Positions 12,650 to 25,700 of a stretch of DNA of 64,000 nucleotides are shown one piece after another. Location: contig NC_053406.1 in assembly GCF_016859285.1 (NCBI RefSeq), positions 12,150,026 through 12,214,025 on the forward strand, read 5' to 3'. Numbering within the stretch: position 1 is the first letter of the stretch; each line of letters opens with the position of its first letter. The notes under the pieces were generated by a model that was not told the origin of the DNA, ran no database searches, and saw nothing but the letters and a program-made list of their open reading frames with translations. Origin of the DNA: Xiphias gladius (Eukaryota > Chordata > Actinopteri > Istiophoriformes > Xiphiidae). Position numbers and translations under genes: made by a program.

Positions 12650-12960
12650 GCAGTGAATCTCTCCAAATTCCGAAAGCGGCCGGAACCGGGAGGCACGTCC
12701 ACAAGCCAACACGCAAGCGAGCGCCGAGTCGACTGTCCGACTCTGGTTCGCGAACAATTCGGCGAACGCCGAAGCTTCCGATCAGCGTCTTTGGCATTCC
12801 TCGGTTCGCCGACTGCCGTTCGGCATTGAACGGAAAGTGTCGAGGGGGACGGTACCAGAACTGGTATCAGCGTTTGTTTGGCTGAGCGGAGTTGAGTTTG
12901 TAGGGGTTCATGGCGCTGAGTGGTGTCGGGCACAGAGCTACGATGACCACCTGCACTGCT
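12650..12960. other. Isolated CpG-rich block with short inverted repeats
   Basis: About 300 bp much richer in CpG than its flanks. It contains the perfect palindrome GTTCGCGAAC at 12746-12755, the pair GAGTCG...CGACTC at 12726-12743, and repeated TTCGGC/GCCGAA words. No protein family is recognisable in any frame. It could be a CpG-island promoter or 5' exon of an unseen transcript, or an upstream element for sfrp2l or lamtor1. Confidence 0.4.
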
Positions 12961-13388
12961 TAAAGCGAGCTAAACCTTGGTCACACAGCAAAGAGGGGAC
13001 ATTTAGCACTATTTAGGTTTGTGATGCTTTTATTTATGGCTGAGAGAAAGTTTGGTAACATATAAAAGGAAGGTAGACCGCACAAGGTAAACGCTTTCGC
13101 TGTGGGGCGTATGGCTATTCCCTGGAGATAGTACAAATGGAAACTCGATTGGTATCAAATTCACAAAAATGCTAGTAGGAACTATTCGGTTGTTCATTTA
13201 GGGCTAGCACTAGTTACAGCAGCCACTGACCAAGAGTTCATGTGATCTCTGTTTCTGGAATGGAAATCCCCGGTTCCCTCCGTTTTTACACTTTTTTTTT
13301 GAATGCCCCCCTGAAACTCGCTCACATTTTTTTTTTACTTACTTATGTATTTATTTATTTAACAAAACTCACGTTTGAAATTCCCCCC

Positions 13389-13398
13389 GTCACGTGAC
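13389..13398. promoter_or_regulatory. CLEAR-type E-box (TFEB/MiT site) upstream of lamtor1
   Basis: GTCACGTGAC lies about 250 bp before the lamtor1 ATG. It equals the published ten-base CLEAR consensus bound by TFEB/TFE3 in lysosomal gene promoters. Regulation by TFEB is inference from the site and the gene's lysosomal role. Confidence 0.6.
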
Positions 13399-13422
13399 GA
13401 AGACCACCGTCGCTTCTTAAAT

Positions 13423-13432
13423 ACCGGAAGTG
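13423..13432 (+). promoter_or_regulatory. ETS-family core promoter site
   Basis: ACCGGAAGTG matches the ETS/GABP consensus common in housekeeping promoters. It lies 25 bp downstream of the CLEAR box, in a CpG-containing stretch leading to lamtor1. The functional role is inferred. Confidence 0.5.
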
Positions 13433-13646
13433 GTCGCTGTGTTGTTGCACCAGTGCTGCTGTCATGTGATAGCTCGTCAGAGGAGCTGCTGCTGTTGACA
13501 GTAGCTTCCTACCCTTTAGAGGAGAAGCTGAAATAAAAGCACGCAGGAAAGACGTTTTATGTTTGTTGGAGAGGATAAAACACGCCTCGTTTCTGACGGA
13601 GAACAGGGAAGCAGGGGTTGTGTAGCTTCGGCCCTCGGACGCTGCC

Positions 13647-16600
13647 ATGGGTTGCTGTTACAGCAGCGAGAACGAGACCACAGAGCAGGTAGCTGTTAGC
13701 CGCTAGGTGGCTAAAACTGTCCGGATAAATACAGGATAGGTTATTAAGAAACAAGATATGTGATATGATTTTATTCATCGAGGACATTTCATACATTAAA
13801 AAAGAAGCATTTTAGGAAATCTATCGGGGTTACCAAGTGGCTGTTGTTTTGTTAGTTAAAGTGATATGACACCTAAAAAGTAGCTTTAGCTAACTAGCTA
13901 AAGCCTTCGGGTAAGGCCTGGTCCAAAGCAGTCTGTGAAGTTGGCGCATAGATGAAAAGTGATCATAGATAAGAGGAGCTGTACAGATCTGCATGCTTAG
14001 AAGGAAACAAGCTAACTTACTTAAGGCCACTTTTACGATCAGCAGGACATGATCATTTATGGCTTAGTTCGTTAGTTTCTTTCCTGATACCAAATTTATT
14101 TAAAGCAATCACTACTAACTTAGTAAATACTCATTTGTGACATAGAGAGGCGCACGTACAACAAAAGCGACTGATATTCTGGGTATTATGTTTTTTTATG
14201 TGTTAAATGTCATATGACTCAGATCCCTCGCTATTTTTTACGGAAGTTTACGGAAGCAATTCAGTTTTTCCCTCTTTCAGAATATTCTCCCTCATATGCA
14301 GTTTATCTTTTAGCAGTAACAAAATGAGTATAGTGGAAATAAATACCCGAACTCTCTGTCTATGTTACACCCATTTAATGTGTATTAATCTGAAAATCTA
14401 ACTCTCTCTCTCTTATTTTCTTAATCAGCCGATAACCTCAGTCAGAATTGTGATGTTTGTTCAAATCAATGTTAACTTGATTAGTTTTTCTTTAGCAGTT
14501 TTTGTGATTCAGTTAAAATTCCAGTTTTACTGACATCAAGAGATTTAGTGTAGGATAAGTTTTAGCAGTAAAGCTTTAGTTCAATTTAGAGAGGGTGAGT
14601 GGTTGAGTAACTTGGTTCATGACACCCTTAATGTGTTTCTTAGAGTGGAAGAATGGCAAAACTGATCTTACTACGTGCTCCTCAAAGCTTGTAACGATAT
14701 GTGGTACCATAAGTGTTGTGTTGTTGGAAATGAATTGGCATATACTTCAGTTGTAACCTCATAATTTTGTCACAGCATCTAATTGTTCTGTTGTGACATA
14801 ACACTTTAATGTTGTATCCAGTAGAGAAACAATTTTTAGTGGGTAACACAATCCTAAATTGTTTAATAGTCTCAACTACTATGATTTTATCATGTTTAAT
14901 GTCATGCTGAATTGAAAAATGAATAGGTAAGGCTCATTCATTGGCACTCCTTTCTACTGTATTGAATTGCTGTGCAACTGTGACATAATTTATTAAATTT
15001 TCATGAGCTGAAAACTTCCTCATTCAAGAAGTTATATTCTGATTGACCTCCTCTAGGACCCTGATGAACGTAAGCCACTGATCCCCCACCCGAACCCCGT
15101 CAGCAAACCCCCAAATGGGACTGACTGGATCACTACCAGTGTCCCCTCAGCACGGACAGATGAACAGGCCCTCCTTACATCCATACTCCACAAGACAGCA
15201 CAGTAAGACGGTCCTTCGTGCAACCATAGACGAGCCAGATTCGGCATGTGTTTCCTGACGATAATAAAGAAGTAAATCATCTGGTCCTTTTAATAAACCT
15301 GCCATTATTTCTTCTCTGTCAGGAACATCATTGATGTCTCAGCAGCTGACTCTGTCATGATGGAGCAGCATGAATACATGGACAAAGCTCGGCAATACAG
15401 GTATGTGGGTGAGCAGTTACATAATATTTGTAATGGAAGACTGTCGCTGTTCTGCAGTTTTCAGTTTTGTTTACTGTGTATGGGTATGGGAAGGATTTGG
15501 GTCTCAGTTTTGACAAGAGTTTACTTTTTAAAGTGAGATGAATGTTAATGTGCTGTGCTCCTCACGAGATGGTTGTCATTCACAAACTAAATCGTGGCTT
15601 CAAATCTATTCAAGAAATATAATGATGACATTCTTAGTTTACAAGCTGTTGAGCTTAATGCTGTGCTATAGCTGCTGTACACATTTGCTGAGGTGCTTTT
15701 AGGAGTTGTGTTTTTTTGGTTATATGTCATCAAACTAAAGACTGGAAAAGTAAGTGATTTGAACTAATGAGATGTTCAGGTGAATTAAATACTAGTAAAA
15801 AAGGTGGGCCAGTTGTATATCCAGAGGAGTGTACTGATTGGTGGATACACCTGTTGTGGGTGGGAAGAATGAAATTGTAAATGGTGTTTGAAATTTTCAC
15901 ATCGACCCAACAGCTTGAGAAGGTGTCGAGGGAAGCGATTTAACTAAAGAATTGCAACAGCATAGACATTTTCCCTCAAGTGTTACCCTAAACCCTCAGA
16001 TCCAGTGAGACCTAGTGGCAGTTGAATGCTTTCTACCAAACATAGCAGCTATGTTTACACTAACATATAGGTGCAAAATAAACTGCAGGTTCTTGTGACA
16101 CAGCAGTCAATTTTAAGAGATAAGGTGATGTGTTCTGGACAAACTGTGTTTTTAACAAACTCTAAACTACGGCTCAGGTAATAACAGGGCAACAGCCCCA
16201 ATAGGCTGATTTTTTTTTTTTTCTTTCTTTTTTCCCCTTCCTTATTTTTTCTTTTTTTTCAGTACAAAGCTGGCTGTGTTGAGCAACAGTCTGCCCCAGA
16301 AGAAAGCCCTTGCTCTCCCCTCCCTCACCAGCCAGCCCCACCAAGTGCTAGCGAGTGACCTGGTACCATACTCAGATGTCCAGCAGGTAATCATACACTA
16401 GCACAAATGGAAGATATGTTGGCGTATGTTTCCAGCACCCACGTCGCTTCTTGTCATGTGTTATGTCCTTGTTGACTACATTAATCATCAGATAAATCCT
16501 CTTTTGGAAACAGTATTCAACATGTGGAGCTCTTTGGTATTTCAGCGTGTGAAGGTGTGACTAAATGTGTGACTTAAAATAGATCTTAAAGATATTTAAA

Positions 16601-16837
16601 ACTTTTCTGTTGTTACTATTTTTGTTTACCTAATAATCTGTTGGTCTTTTCTTGGACTAGTCTTGTTTTTCTCAGTAAAATTGGGAGTTTGAATTAGTTT
16701 GCACACTCCACATAAGCTCAAACTGACTTCCTCTTTCTTTGCAGGTGTCCAAGATAGCAGCTTATGCTTACAGTGCAATCTCTCAAATCAAAGTGGATGC
16801 TAAAGAAGAATTGGTGGTTCAGTTTGCCATTCCCTGA
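13647..16837 (+). CDS. lamtor1: Ragulator complex protein LAMTOR1 (p18)
   Basis: Five coding exons: 13647-13688, 15057-15202, 15323-15400, 16263-16386 and 16745-16837 (stop TGA 16835), 160 aa against 161 in human. The N-terminus [10 protein letters not shown] carries the N-myristoylation glycine (G2) and palmitoylated cysteines (C3, C4) that anchor p18 to the lysosomal membrane. The conserved segments [19 protein letters not shown] and [10 protein letters not shown]-like [11 protein letters not shown] follow, and the end is VVQFAIP. LAMTOR1 wraps the other Ragulator subunits and tethers Rag GTPases, so mTORC1 can be activated on lysosomes. It is divergent from sfrp2l and its 3' end faces lrrc51. 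The promoter carries a CLEAR box. The 3' UTR is long (about 1.9 kb), ending near ATTAAA at 18734. Confidence 0.95.
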
Positions 16838-19060
16838 TTCTGCGACTCTGGCCTGCGTATTGTTCCTCCCATGTCACTCTCTCTTTGTCACTCGTGCATC
16901 CTCACCCTCCTGCCCACCCTTCATCAAAGCATCTTGGTCCTTGTGCTTCTTAGCTATGCCTCTAACTGCTACAAAGACAGAGACGGATTGTACCCCATGG
17001 CTGTCCGTTAGTGTACTAAATCATGGGTCAGTGAAAAATTGTCATCATAGGCAACTGAAGATGGTCTACTGCAGATGGGCTATTGGGGTGTGATCTCATA
17101 TTTACAACAACAAGGTCTCCTCTGTGTGTATTGTGTGGCTCAGAGGCTTTGTCGGAACCAGCTGTGGAAAAATCCTCTTTCATTCTTCTTGGTGATCTCT
17201 CTAATCTTTCTAAATATTTATCCCAGTGTCTCTATTTTATTTAGTTTCCCTGGCCTGTATGTAGGCAAGCAAGGCTAGCTTTACACCCCAGGCTGTTATC
17301 CTGAGGCATGGAAGAATGTAAAGTATATTCACCTTGGACAGAGCTGTAGGATTTTTGGCAAAAGGCCTTGGCTATTGCTGTATATACTTATATACAATCT
17401 CAACTGGAACAAGAAAAATGATTCATCTCTGTGGCATTGGATAATGGAAATTATCACAGTACCATAGGTGCAAGTGCAGTGGTTGAGTAATTTAACCATT
17501 CACCAGGAAAAAAAACTTGCAACATGGCTTAAATTCACACTTCATGTGTATTTAACTCTGTTCTGTCATCCTGGGATAACACTGTCCATTCTTCAGTGTT
17601 TCTCCTTGCACAGCAAGAAATATGTAAAAATAAGAACCAAAAAAGAGGTGAATATGTTTTCTGTTAAGGTTACTATAGTCCTTATGTACGCTGGCAAGAT
17701 TTAGGTATCAAACATCTCACAGTAATCAGGCATCACTGTGCAGGACCACGAAAGAGTGAAAGTCGCTGTAATAATGTTTAAAAACTGACAGTGAAACAGG
17801 TCAGATTGGTAATTTGTTGACAAGGGTATAATCTGTTTTTCTAGTTGAGTGACCTGTCCATGGCTGGTCTCCTGTGGTGGGTGAGGATGCAAACGCAAGC
17901 ATGGTGGGTGCTGGGTGGGCCTACTAATGTCACAAGGGGCGAGAACAGATGGAGTGTTCTTGGGGCACAAGTTCTCAAGTTTACAGACAGTCATTTGTCC
18001 TCTGCAGTTTTCTAGCACTAAAATAATGACTCTTTAAATCAAATCCCAGACCTTCACATATTTAATAGCAGTGGGGACATACAGAGATGAAGGGGGTGGG
18101 TGTGTGGAGGTACAGGGACAGATATCGTGTATTCATGCCTTCTTTGTACAGAATTTTCTGATTGAATATAAAAACAGATGATGGATTGTATGAAGTTCCT
18201 CTTTTTGTAGAGAGTTCTTTGGTTAAGGATTGGTTAAGGTCTTGTGGTGAAAACCGTTTTTATGAAACACAACAACACTTTTAAGGCCTGCAAAGCTTTT
18301 TGCTGCAGATTGTAATATGATTGAGTTGTTCATATTAATCAGAAACTAACCGTTGTAGCAGTGTGGGGGAGCGTTAACAATCTATGTACCACAGCAGATA
18401 AAATGATCCGAAACCTTTTTGTGATAATTTATTTGTGTTTTAAATGTATATTTGCTCTTCTTCGGGGAGCACATGACTATGCGTGGGCAGGGAGCATGGT
18501 GAGCCACTCTTGAGTCTCTAAAGGGATGATCTGCAAGGCTGTGATTATTTCAACCGCGCAATTCATTTGAGCTTTTTTGCAAGGGTTTCTTGGCATTTTT
18601 TTTCAGTTGTGTTTGTTACTCAAATGTGTAATACTACCTGAAATATGTTTGTAATACCTTAGGCTAGTACCAAAAAGTTTTAAGATTTTGGTTTTTGTTT
18701 TGTTTGGATTTTTTTTGTTTTTGTTTTTGATTCATTAAAGACTTTCAACATAAGCACTCGCGTCTTGTTGAATAAATATTAACATCCAAATGCTTATATC
18801 TGGTAAGTAGTTGGTGCAGTGATTCAGAGATAGTCACTGACAATAAAAACGTACTTACTATTTTGGATAGCTAAAGCTCTGATTTCTCTTTGGACTATCC
18901 AATAATACTGTTCATTTCAGCAGATGAAAAAAACAAAAAACAAACATTCAAAATAATGCTGATACGACCAGATATATATATACAGATAAACATTTAGTAA
19001 TCAACATTTTAGAGGTTGAAACTATGATTTCAACACATCACAATGGAGATGAGCCAGCAG
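16838..19060 (+). other. lamtor1 3' UTR and gap to lrrc51
   Basis: There is no coding signal after the lamtor1 stop. A plausible poly(A) signal, ATTAAA, is at 18734-18739, following a T/G-rich stretch. Beyond about 18.76 kb lies a short AT-rich gap to the converging lrrc51 last exon. I saw no clear minus-strand AATAAA for lrrc51. Confidence 0.45.
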
Positions 19061-20740
19061 TCACTGGATGGTGTCCCTGCTGCTTCTGCTGGGGTTGTTG
19101 CTGTGATGCCAGATATTTGCCATGACTCGCTCCTGTTTTGTCACAGCACTGAAGTCCATTTTCTTTAATCGTGGCAGAGCAGAAATGACACGATTCCTTA
19201 ACACAGAAAGAATCACATTTATACATGTCTGCTATGTAGTTTATGTACTTTTTATGTGTATCTTCACAGAAAAACTGAATGTTGAAGAGGTTTCTACCTA
19301 TGTAAACTATGCAAAGTTGGCCTTTAGTGGTGCTACACATATACTATAATTGAGATGCAATTCAATCCAAAAGTTACATTGATTCATGAGGAATCAGTTC
19401 ATTGGAACAGGGTTCTAAACACCAGCCCCTCTTGCTGTGATGGTTGTAAGCAGTGTTGCTATGCAGACTATGATGTGTAATATGAGCTTGATCTGCATAT
19501 AAGCACCTGTTGCAATGTTATGCACCTACATGCTCGCCAAACACTCATGCCTCACATAGACACACACACAATGTAATTGCACTGTTCTTGCAAAAGAGTA
19601 GTCCTTCCCTCTACGCTTCTGAAGTGTATTAGACTGAGGTGCTGACTTTGTCTGTTTTCAAAGAAAGTTTCCACCTGTAAGCTTTCTTGGCTTCTATTTC
19701 ATTTCCATATAGAGTAATGGTGTGTAAATGTGGCAGCGCTCCTAGTTTGTCCACCTCTGACAGAACAGAAATGCTGTTAGCATGAAGATACAGCACACGC
19801 AGCTCAGGCAGCTCACACAAAACCTGGAACACAAACACACATATACGCCCATATTGCAGATGTACATACATGAAATCTCTCATGATGCACTAATGTATCA
19901 ATAAAAACAGTTGTGTGTGATGCCGATTTACAGATATCTCTTTAAAATACACAGCATACAGCATCTCCATCATTGATGATACTGTAAAAGCAGGAAGAAA
20001 ACACACAAACAAGGCATACAGAGAAAGCTCACATGGTCTATATGCGTGATTTTGTTGAATGAAAGGTCCAGCCAGCCTAGCTGTAATGGCTCAGCCAGGA
20101 AATGGCTAACAGTCTTCTGGAGGTCTTGAAGGCCAACAATGTTGTTATTACTGAAACGCAGGGCGCGGCTTAGGTATTTCTTCTCTGAATTTTTCTTTAA
20201 AAGCCGCAGGCCACTGTGGGGTGCTTCTATATGTGTTTCTGAAACCACAAGTAAAATAAATAGAGTGAAGATTAGGTACTGTCTTGAGGATTTTATTCTT
20301 CTTATGATTTTTTTTATTTTAATGATACACTCTGTTCCAGGGGCATCTAAATTTATTGATCGGTTTATTAAAGATCTTGCATTGCAGTCATTAAGTCTCC
20401 AGCCAGAAATATGCGGAGTGAGTTGTTGGGCTTTACTGTACATTCATTTGGTAGATCAAATGCTTCAAATTTTATTTTAGAGAAGAATAATGCAGCCTAT
20501 ATGGACAAATTTATCAAAAACTACATAAGTCGATATGATGCAGTACACTGTAAGGTGCAGCAATTACAGCAAAGGTAAGCTGTAATAATGTTATAGTGAT
20601 AACACAGGAAATAGACACTAGTGCAAAGTACCCCAAGGAGAGACTAAAAAAAACTTTAGAGGATTATCTTAGAGACAGAGTGTACTACCTTCCAAATAGC
20701 GGATGTTTTTAAAAGATAAATCCACTGGAGGTCCGTACAT
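19061..20740 (-). CDS. lrrc51: Leucine-rich repeat-containing protein 51
   Basis: Four exons on the minus strand: 20740-20689, 20238-20033, 19823-19675 and 19196-19061 (stop at 19061-19063), 180 aa against 192 in human. Start residues MYGPPVDLSF resemble the N-terminus of human LRRC51. Leucine-rich repeats follow: ALRFSNNNIVGL, LGWLDLSFNKIT, LRVLYLHANSI and LHTITLYGNEI. An LRR-cap-like end, VISALPRLKKMDFSAVT, closes the domain. The final exon is short and easy to miss but joins in frame (AG|G phase). A longer frame from 20443 is intron read-through. The true start may lie in an upstream exon, because an acceptor (TTCCCACAG) sits just before the chosen ATG. LRRC51 is the 5' partner of primate LRTOMT. 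It is head to head with numa1. Confidence 0.88.
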
Positions 20741-21833
20741 ATTCACGCCTGTAAAAGATTCACTCACCTGTGGGAAGAGTTATGTCATGATAAATTACAG
20801 GTGAGGGAACCGACAGAGGTATTCATCATCAAACGCCCGTTATTTAACAAAACTGTTTTTTTTTTTTTTTGTTTTAGATAAAAAATAGAATTAAAAAGCG
20901 TCACCGTAGCATTATGTATTTGCCGAACACAGGCTATGAACCATAACGATACATTTCTAGTCAGGTATAGCTCCAACCAAGCCTATACGAATCAACCACT
21001 TCGACCCGATTTATAGGTACTGACCTGTCCTATTTAATTACCGACCTATCACGAATATCATACACTTACCGACAATGTAAGGTTAAGGACGCTAATTAGC
21101 TTAGGTTATTTAGTAAACACAATTTCGATTTAGCTAGAGTTACCTAACCGAAAGACAACAACCCGTTTCCAAGGAAACGAACAGGTACATTGGGATGGGA
21201 TTTGTAGTTTGGGTAGATTACGATTAAATTGCACTTTACCACAGGATTACAGTAAAATATGAACATTTGTTGAGCAAAATTAATCTCCATGATGAACAAA
21301 GGTAAAAGGTTATGTGCCCCCAGCAAACATGACGCAAAACCAATAAAGAAATTGTAATGTTGAACAATTGCTTTATTTTAGCATCTCTTCCCCGCCTACC
21401 TCCACACCGACCACCCCGGCGTCAGAAACAAGCGCGTTGTTCCGATGACGCCCGGCCTTTAACCCAATCAATTTCAATCATTTTTCTTACGCATCGACAC
21501 GTGAGATCGGATTGGCTGGTTCAGTCTTTACAGCCATTTTTGAAATCTGTGTGGCGTCTCATGGACTGTTTATTTCACAGGATTAGCTTCATGTAGTCAG
21601 GCTACCCGGCAGCACCTCTCTTCAAAGAACGAATAGATACACAGAAAAGTGGCCAAAGTATTTGTCTTTTAAGGTGAGTCACCATGGAAGGAAGTATGTT
21701 AACTTTAATTAGCCCCGCTAAGTTAATCTGTTTTCATTTTTGTTAGCTTGACAACGGTAGCTGCACACGCCTATTTAAACTTGTTTTTGTTCTGTCAGGT
21801 TGAAATCCCTTTGAGATAAAAGGGTCAGCCAAT
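20741..21833. promoter_or_regulatory. lrrc51/numa1 bidirectional promoter and numa1 5' UTR
   Basis: Divergent upstream region. A numa1 non-coding exon ends at 21673 (AAG|GTGAGT). The second exon begins at 21799 and carries the ATG at 21834. An inverted pair CGTTTCC (21164-21170) and GGAAACG (21173-21179) resembles an RFX X-box, on the lrrc51 side. The stretch 21.40-21.50 kb is relatively GC-rich and is the likely numa1 core promoter. Confidence 0.5.
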
Positions 21834-22486
21834 ATGACGATTAACTTGGGTGTTAAGGCTCTTCTCGGTTGGGTAAGTTGATAGCAACATTGGTTATATG
21901 GTGCAAATACGTTGATTAAAGTCAGCCTAATCAACAGTAGATAGTTGCAGTTGGACTGAACCGACTTTTCAAACTCCTTTTTACAGGTCAACAGCATAAA
22001 ACTGTCCGCCCGAGAAATTACTGTCGACGATTTACAAGATGGGACGGTCTTACTGAAACTTGTTTATATGCTGTAAGTAAGAGCAGGGTATTGAAATGCT
22101 TGGTCTGTGTAAACAAGACAAGGGTTATTCATTGTTAGCTGACGTTACATTCCATTTTAAACATGGCTTCCCCTGTTAGTGGGCTCTTGATAGTGTAAAG
22201 ATTGCCATTTCCTTAGACCAAACCTCCATTTTTACTCTATTTTTGCCTTTCTGTCATCTCAGGAAAAAGGAACCCAACCCCCCTTTCAGTCATTCCACTG
22301 AGGATCGGTTCAAGCTCATTGCGGACTTTGTGGAAAGTTAGTTTCTTTGCTTTTAAAAAAAATCACTCACTCACTCACTCACTCACTCACTCACACTCCC
22401 ACACACACACACACACACTCACACACACTCACTCACACACACACTCCCACACACACACACTCACACACACACTCACACACACACTC

Positions 22487-22520
<34 letters not shown>

Positions 22521-22681
22521 CCACACACACTCACACACACACTCACACACACACACTCACACACACACTCCCACACACACACTCCCTCACACACACTCAC
22601 ACTCACACTCCCTCCCTCACACACACTCACACTCACACACACACTCCCTCACACACACTCACACACACACTCACACACACA

Positions 22682-22735
<54 letters not shown>

Positions 22736-25700
22736 CCTCACACACACACACACACTCCCTCACACACACACACACACTCCCTCACACACTGACTGACTGC
22801 TGGGTGTGGTCTGAATTGTGCCCTGTTGCAATTGTAATTGTGCCAGACAGTGATATATCGGTGTAAAGAACACACCCTCACTACTTTTTTTTTTTTTTTT
22901 AAACATTAAAAAAAAAAAAAATCACTCTTAAGTCTTGCAGGCAGACGCATGTTGAATATCGCTGTCCTTTTGAAATTGAACCTCTCTATTTTGTTTATTA
23001 GGGGACTGCAGATTTAGTGCAGCCAAAGGCACTTCGTTATCGTGGGACAACATAAGAGATGGCATCAACCTAACTGTAGAAATTGCAAAGGTACAAGACA
23101 AAAAGGAAATGAATATAAAAATAGACAAAGACCCTTTCTGACTCACTGCTTGTGATATCACCAGGTGCTTTTGTTGCTCGTATACCATGACATGATGAAC
23201 GACCGCTGCTCTCTGAACATGTTGGAATGTGATGTAGAGGTAAGCAGAGCTGTTTTTCTGATTTGCTACAATCTACCTTGTGTCAACAACTGAGATACAT
23301 CAAATTTTATTCATGTGTTGTGCTGTGCTACCATTTATTTCTGTGCCAATTTATATATATTCCCCACTCTTGTCTGTTAGCGGGAGATAGCAAACCTAAC
23401 TGGTTCCTTTGTGATGGAGAGCGAGGGCTGTGTTTATCTGAACAATGGACTTGATGCCTATTTGGCAAGGAGATGTAAGTTACAAATTTAAGTCTTCCGT
23501 TTCTTCATGATGTAATATTAAGAGGCATTAGTTTCTCACACACAATGCTGCTGTATAACACAAGCTTTCCGGTTTGGATGAAACATGCAGGCTGTAAAAT
23601 TTGTCAAAACCTATGTCTCCATGAATTTAAGATTTGCCTGTATCCCGTGAAATATTTGAGCGATCAGCAACCACCTCTACCTCCAATGTATCGACAATCT
23701 CCTCGCTCTCAGATGACGACTCCCCCGTCTTTCACCGCGCACAGAAAATCCCATTTGTGGACATGCAAACTGTGGCCTCTTCCTCAGTCAGGTATCAGTG
23801 TGGATTTGAATTTATCCAGCACAGTGCTGGTCATGTTCCTAAAATGTGAATAAGACCATTTATGGGCAATGCTAATTCAACCCACAGTTTCTTGAAATAA
23901 TGTTTCATAGGCATTCATAAACTAACATTGAGGCATTCAGTGAGTTTTATTTTCCTATGGCATAATGGGATAATAACACAGAATATCTGTGTCGTTTAGT
24001 TTGGGATAACTAGACATTTTTCAGCTTAATTAGCTGCATGTCTCTGTTGGAAGAACTTCAGCCTGAGAGAATAATAAGTGAAAGCGTCTTTGTTTGTATT
24101 CTTAATGAAAATCTGTAGTTTGGCTTTATACTAACATGAAAGCAGTTTAATCCATCATTCTTTGCTAAACTTGAAGTAACTAAGAAACTAACTGCTTTGT
24201 TTTCACACCATAACATATGGCTAACTTTGTGGGGTTGCATATCACCAAAACATTAAAAGTTCATCTAATACACATGCCATATGTATGTCACTCCTTATCT
24301 AAAGTCCATGGGATGTTATCATTTTGATTGTAATTTGTTACTTTGGCTGATCTGCTTTTATTCCCACAGCAAGTCTCCTCTGCAGGATATTATGAACACA
24401 CCTAAATTTCAGATGAGGAAGATGCAACGACAGATGATCAAGGAGAGAGACTACAGAGATGGGTTGGAGAGGGAGCTGGTCAGCAACCTTGCACTCATTG
24501 CACAGAGGGGTACCATATTTAAGTGTTTGTGTATGATTTAAAAACTTTTGGAATGGCTAAAGCTTTTTGTGCCATAATAAGCTTTTCCCAATTGATTCTT
24601 TTACATTGACAAACTTGGGGTGTTCTGTCTAAGTGCTACTGAGTGTTCACTGTAGTTAACTAGATGAGTGTTGCATAATAATATTGTCTGTCTTTTCATT
24701 TATGGTTTTGTTTTTCTTGTTTTAAAATTAAACTTTGCTCTATTGTTTTCCCCAGAGTCCCAGATTAACCAGTTGCAGTATCGCCTGGAAAAACTGAAAG
24801 CAGAGCAAGGTGATCAGGAGCAGGTTACAAAGGAACAAATCGATCATCTTGAGTCCAAGAACAACACGTAAGTTCCCAGGACAGAGCGATGTAATTTTAT
24901 TATTAATTAATTAATTTATTTTTTTTACTGTAAGTAAGCCCTATTTATTAATGCCTGACAATAATAACAACACATTTCACAACAGAGATGTGTGTTCAAT
25001 TTGAGTTTGTGAAAAGTTTTATCTTCGAAATATTGTGACACTTTCCACTTTTGCTGTTCTCGGAACACATTGAGCTTGTAGCCTATAAGCTACACAATGT
25101 TATTTTGTTCAGGCTACAGCAAGATTTTGACCCTATATGAATGGGAAGTAAAGTTATGAATTTATTGCAGCTCTATGCTATAATATAGCACATCTCATGC
25201 ATTCTTAACATAACAATATAATAATCTGTAAACAACAAGTCTCACATTATGTATGCAAAAGAAAATATTTATTACATACCTAAACATGTTCAAAACATTA
25301 AGGGTTTAATGGAAAAGGGATTGAAGAAACTGCTTTGCTGTTGTTTTTTGGTCTTAGGTTACAAATGAGTTTTAATGAGATGTTAAAGCAAAATAAAGAC
25401 CTCAAGACTACTTCCTCACTTATGGAACGTAAAGTGGATGAGCTGACAGAAGAAAATGGTGTACTCTCTTCCCAGGTAATGAAACTTGCAACGTTTCTCT
25501 CTGTAAAAAGCGGTCTTGCTGTGAATGAATCTTTGTCTTCTCACTTAAGAGGGGATTAGCAGTCAGTAGCAGTTGTGCAATTCTTACATCCAAGAAAGTA
25601 TCAACATGAGCAAACTTATCCTGAAGCTGACATGCAAATATGCTGGTGGTTTCAAGTCTCAGTGGGTTCGGCACTAGTGTGAACAGTTTAACATTACTTG

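Larger units (their letters stand above)
9688..13646. other. sfrp2-like / lamtor1 divergent intergenic region
   Basis: This shared upstream region of two divergent genes has no recognisable gene. It holds an L2/SINE-like tail near 10.43-10.48 kb, an exon-like segment at 11169-11237, a CpG-rich block with dense short inverted repeats at 12.65-12.96 kb, and the lamtor1 promoter with E-box and ETS sites from 13.38 kb. The stretch 11.25-12.6 kb is AT-rich and otherwise featureless to me. Confidence 0.5.

Noticed and set aside
12640-12933. 97-aa minus-strand frame in the CpG-rich block
   Set aside because: No family resemblance. Long frames are expected in GC-rich sequence with few stop codons.
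22319-22796. Long Thr/His/Ser repeat proteins
   Set aside because: Translation of the CA/CACT microsatellite in a numa1 intron.
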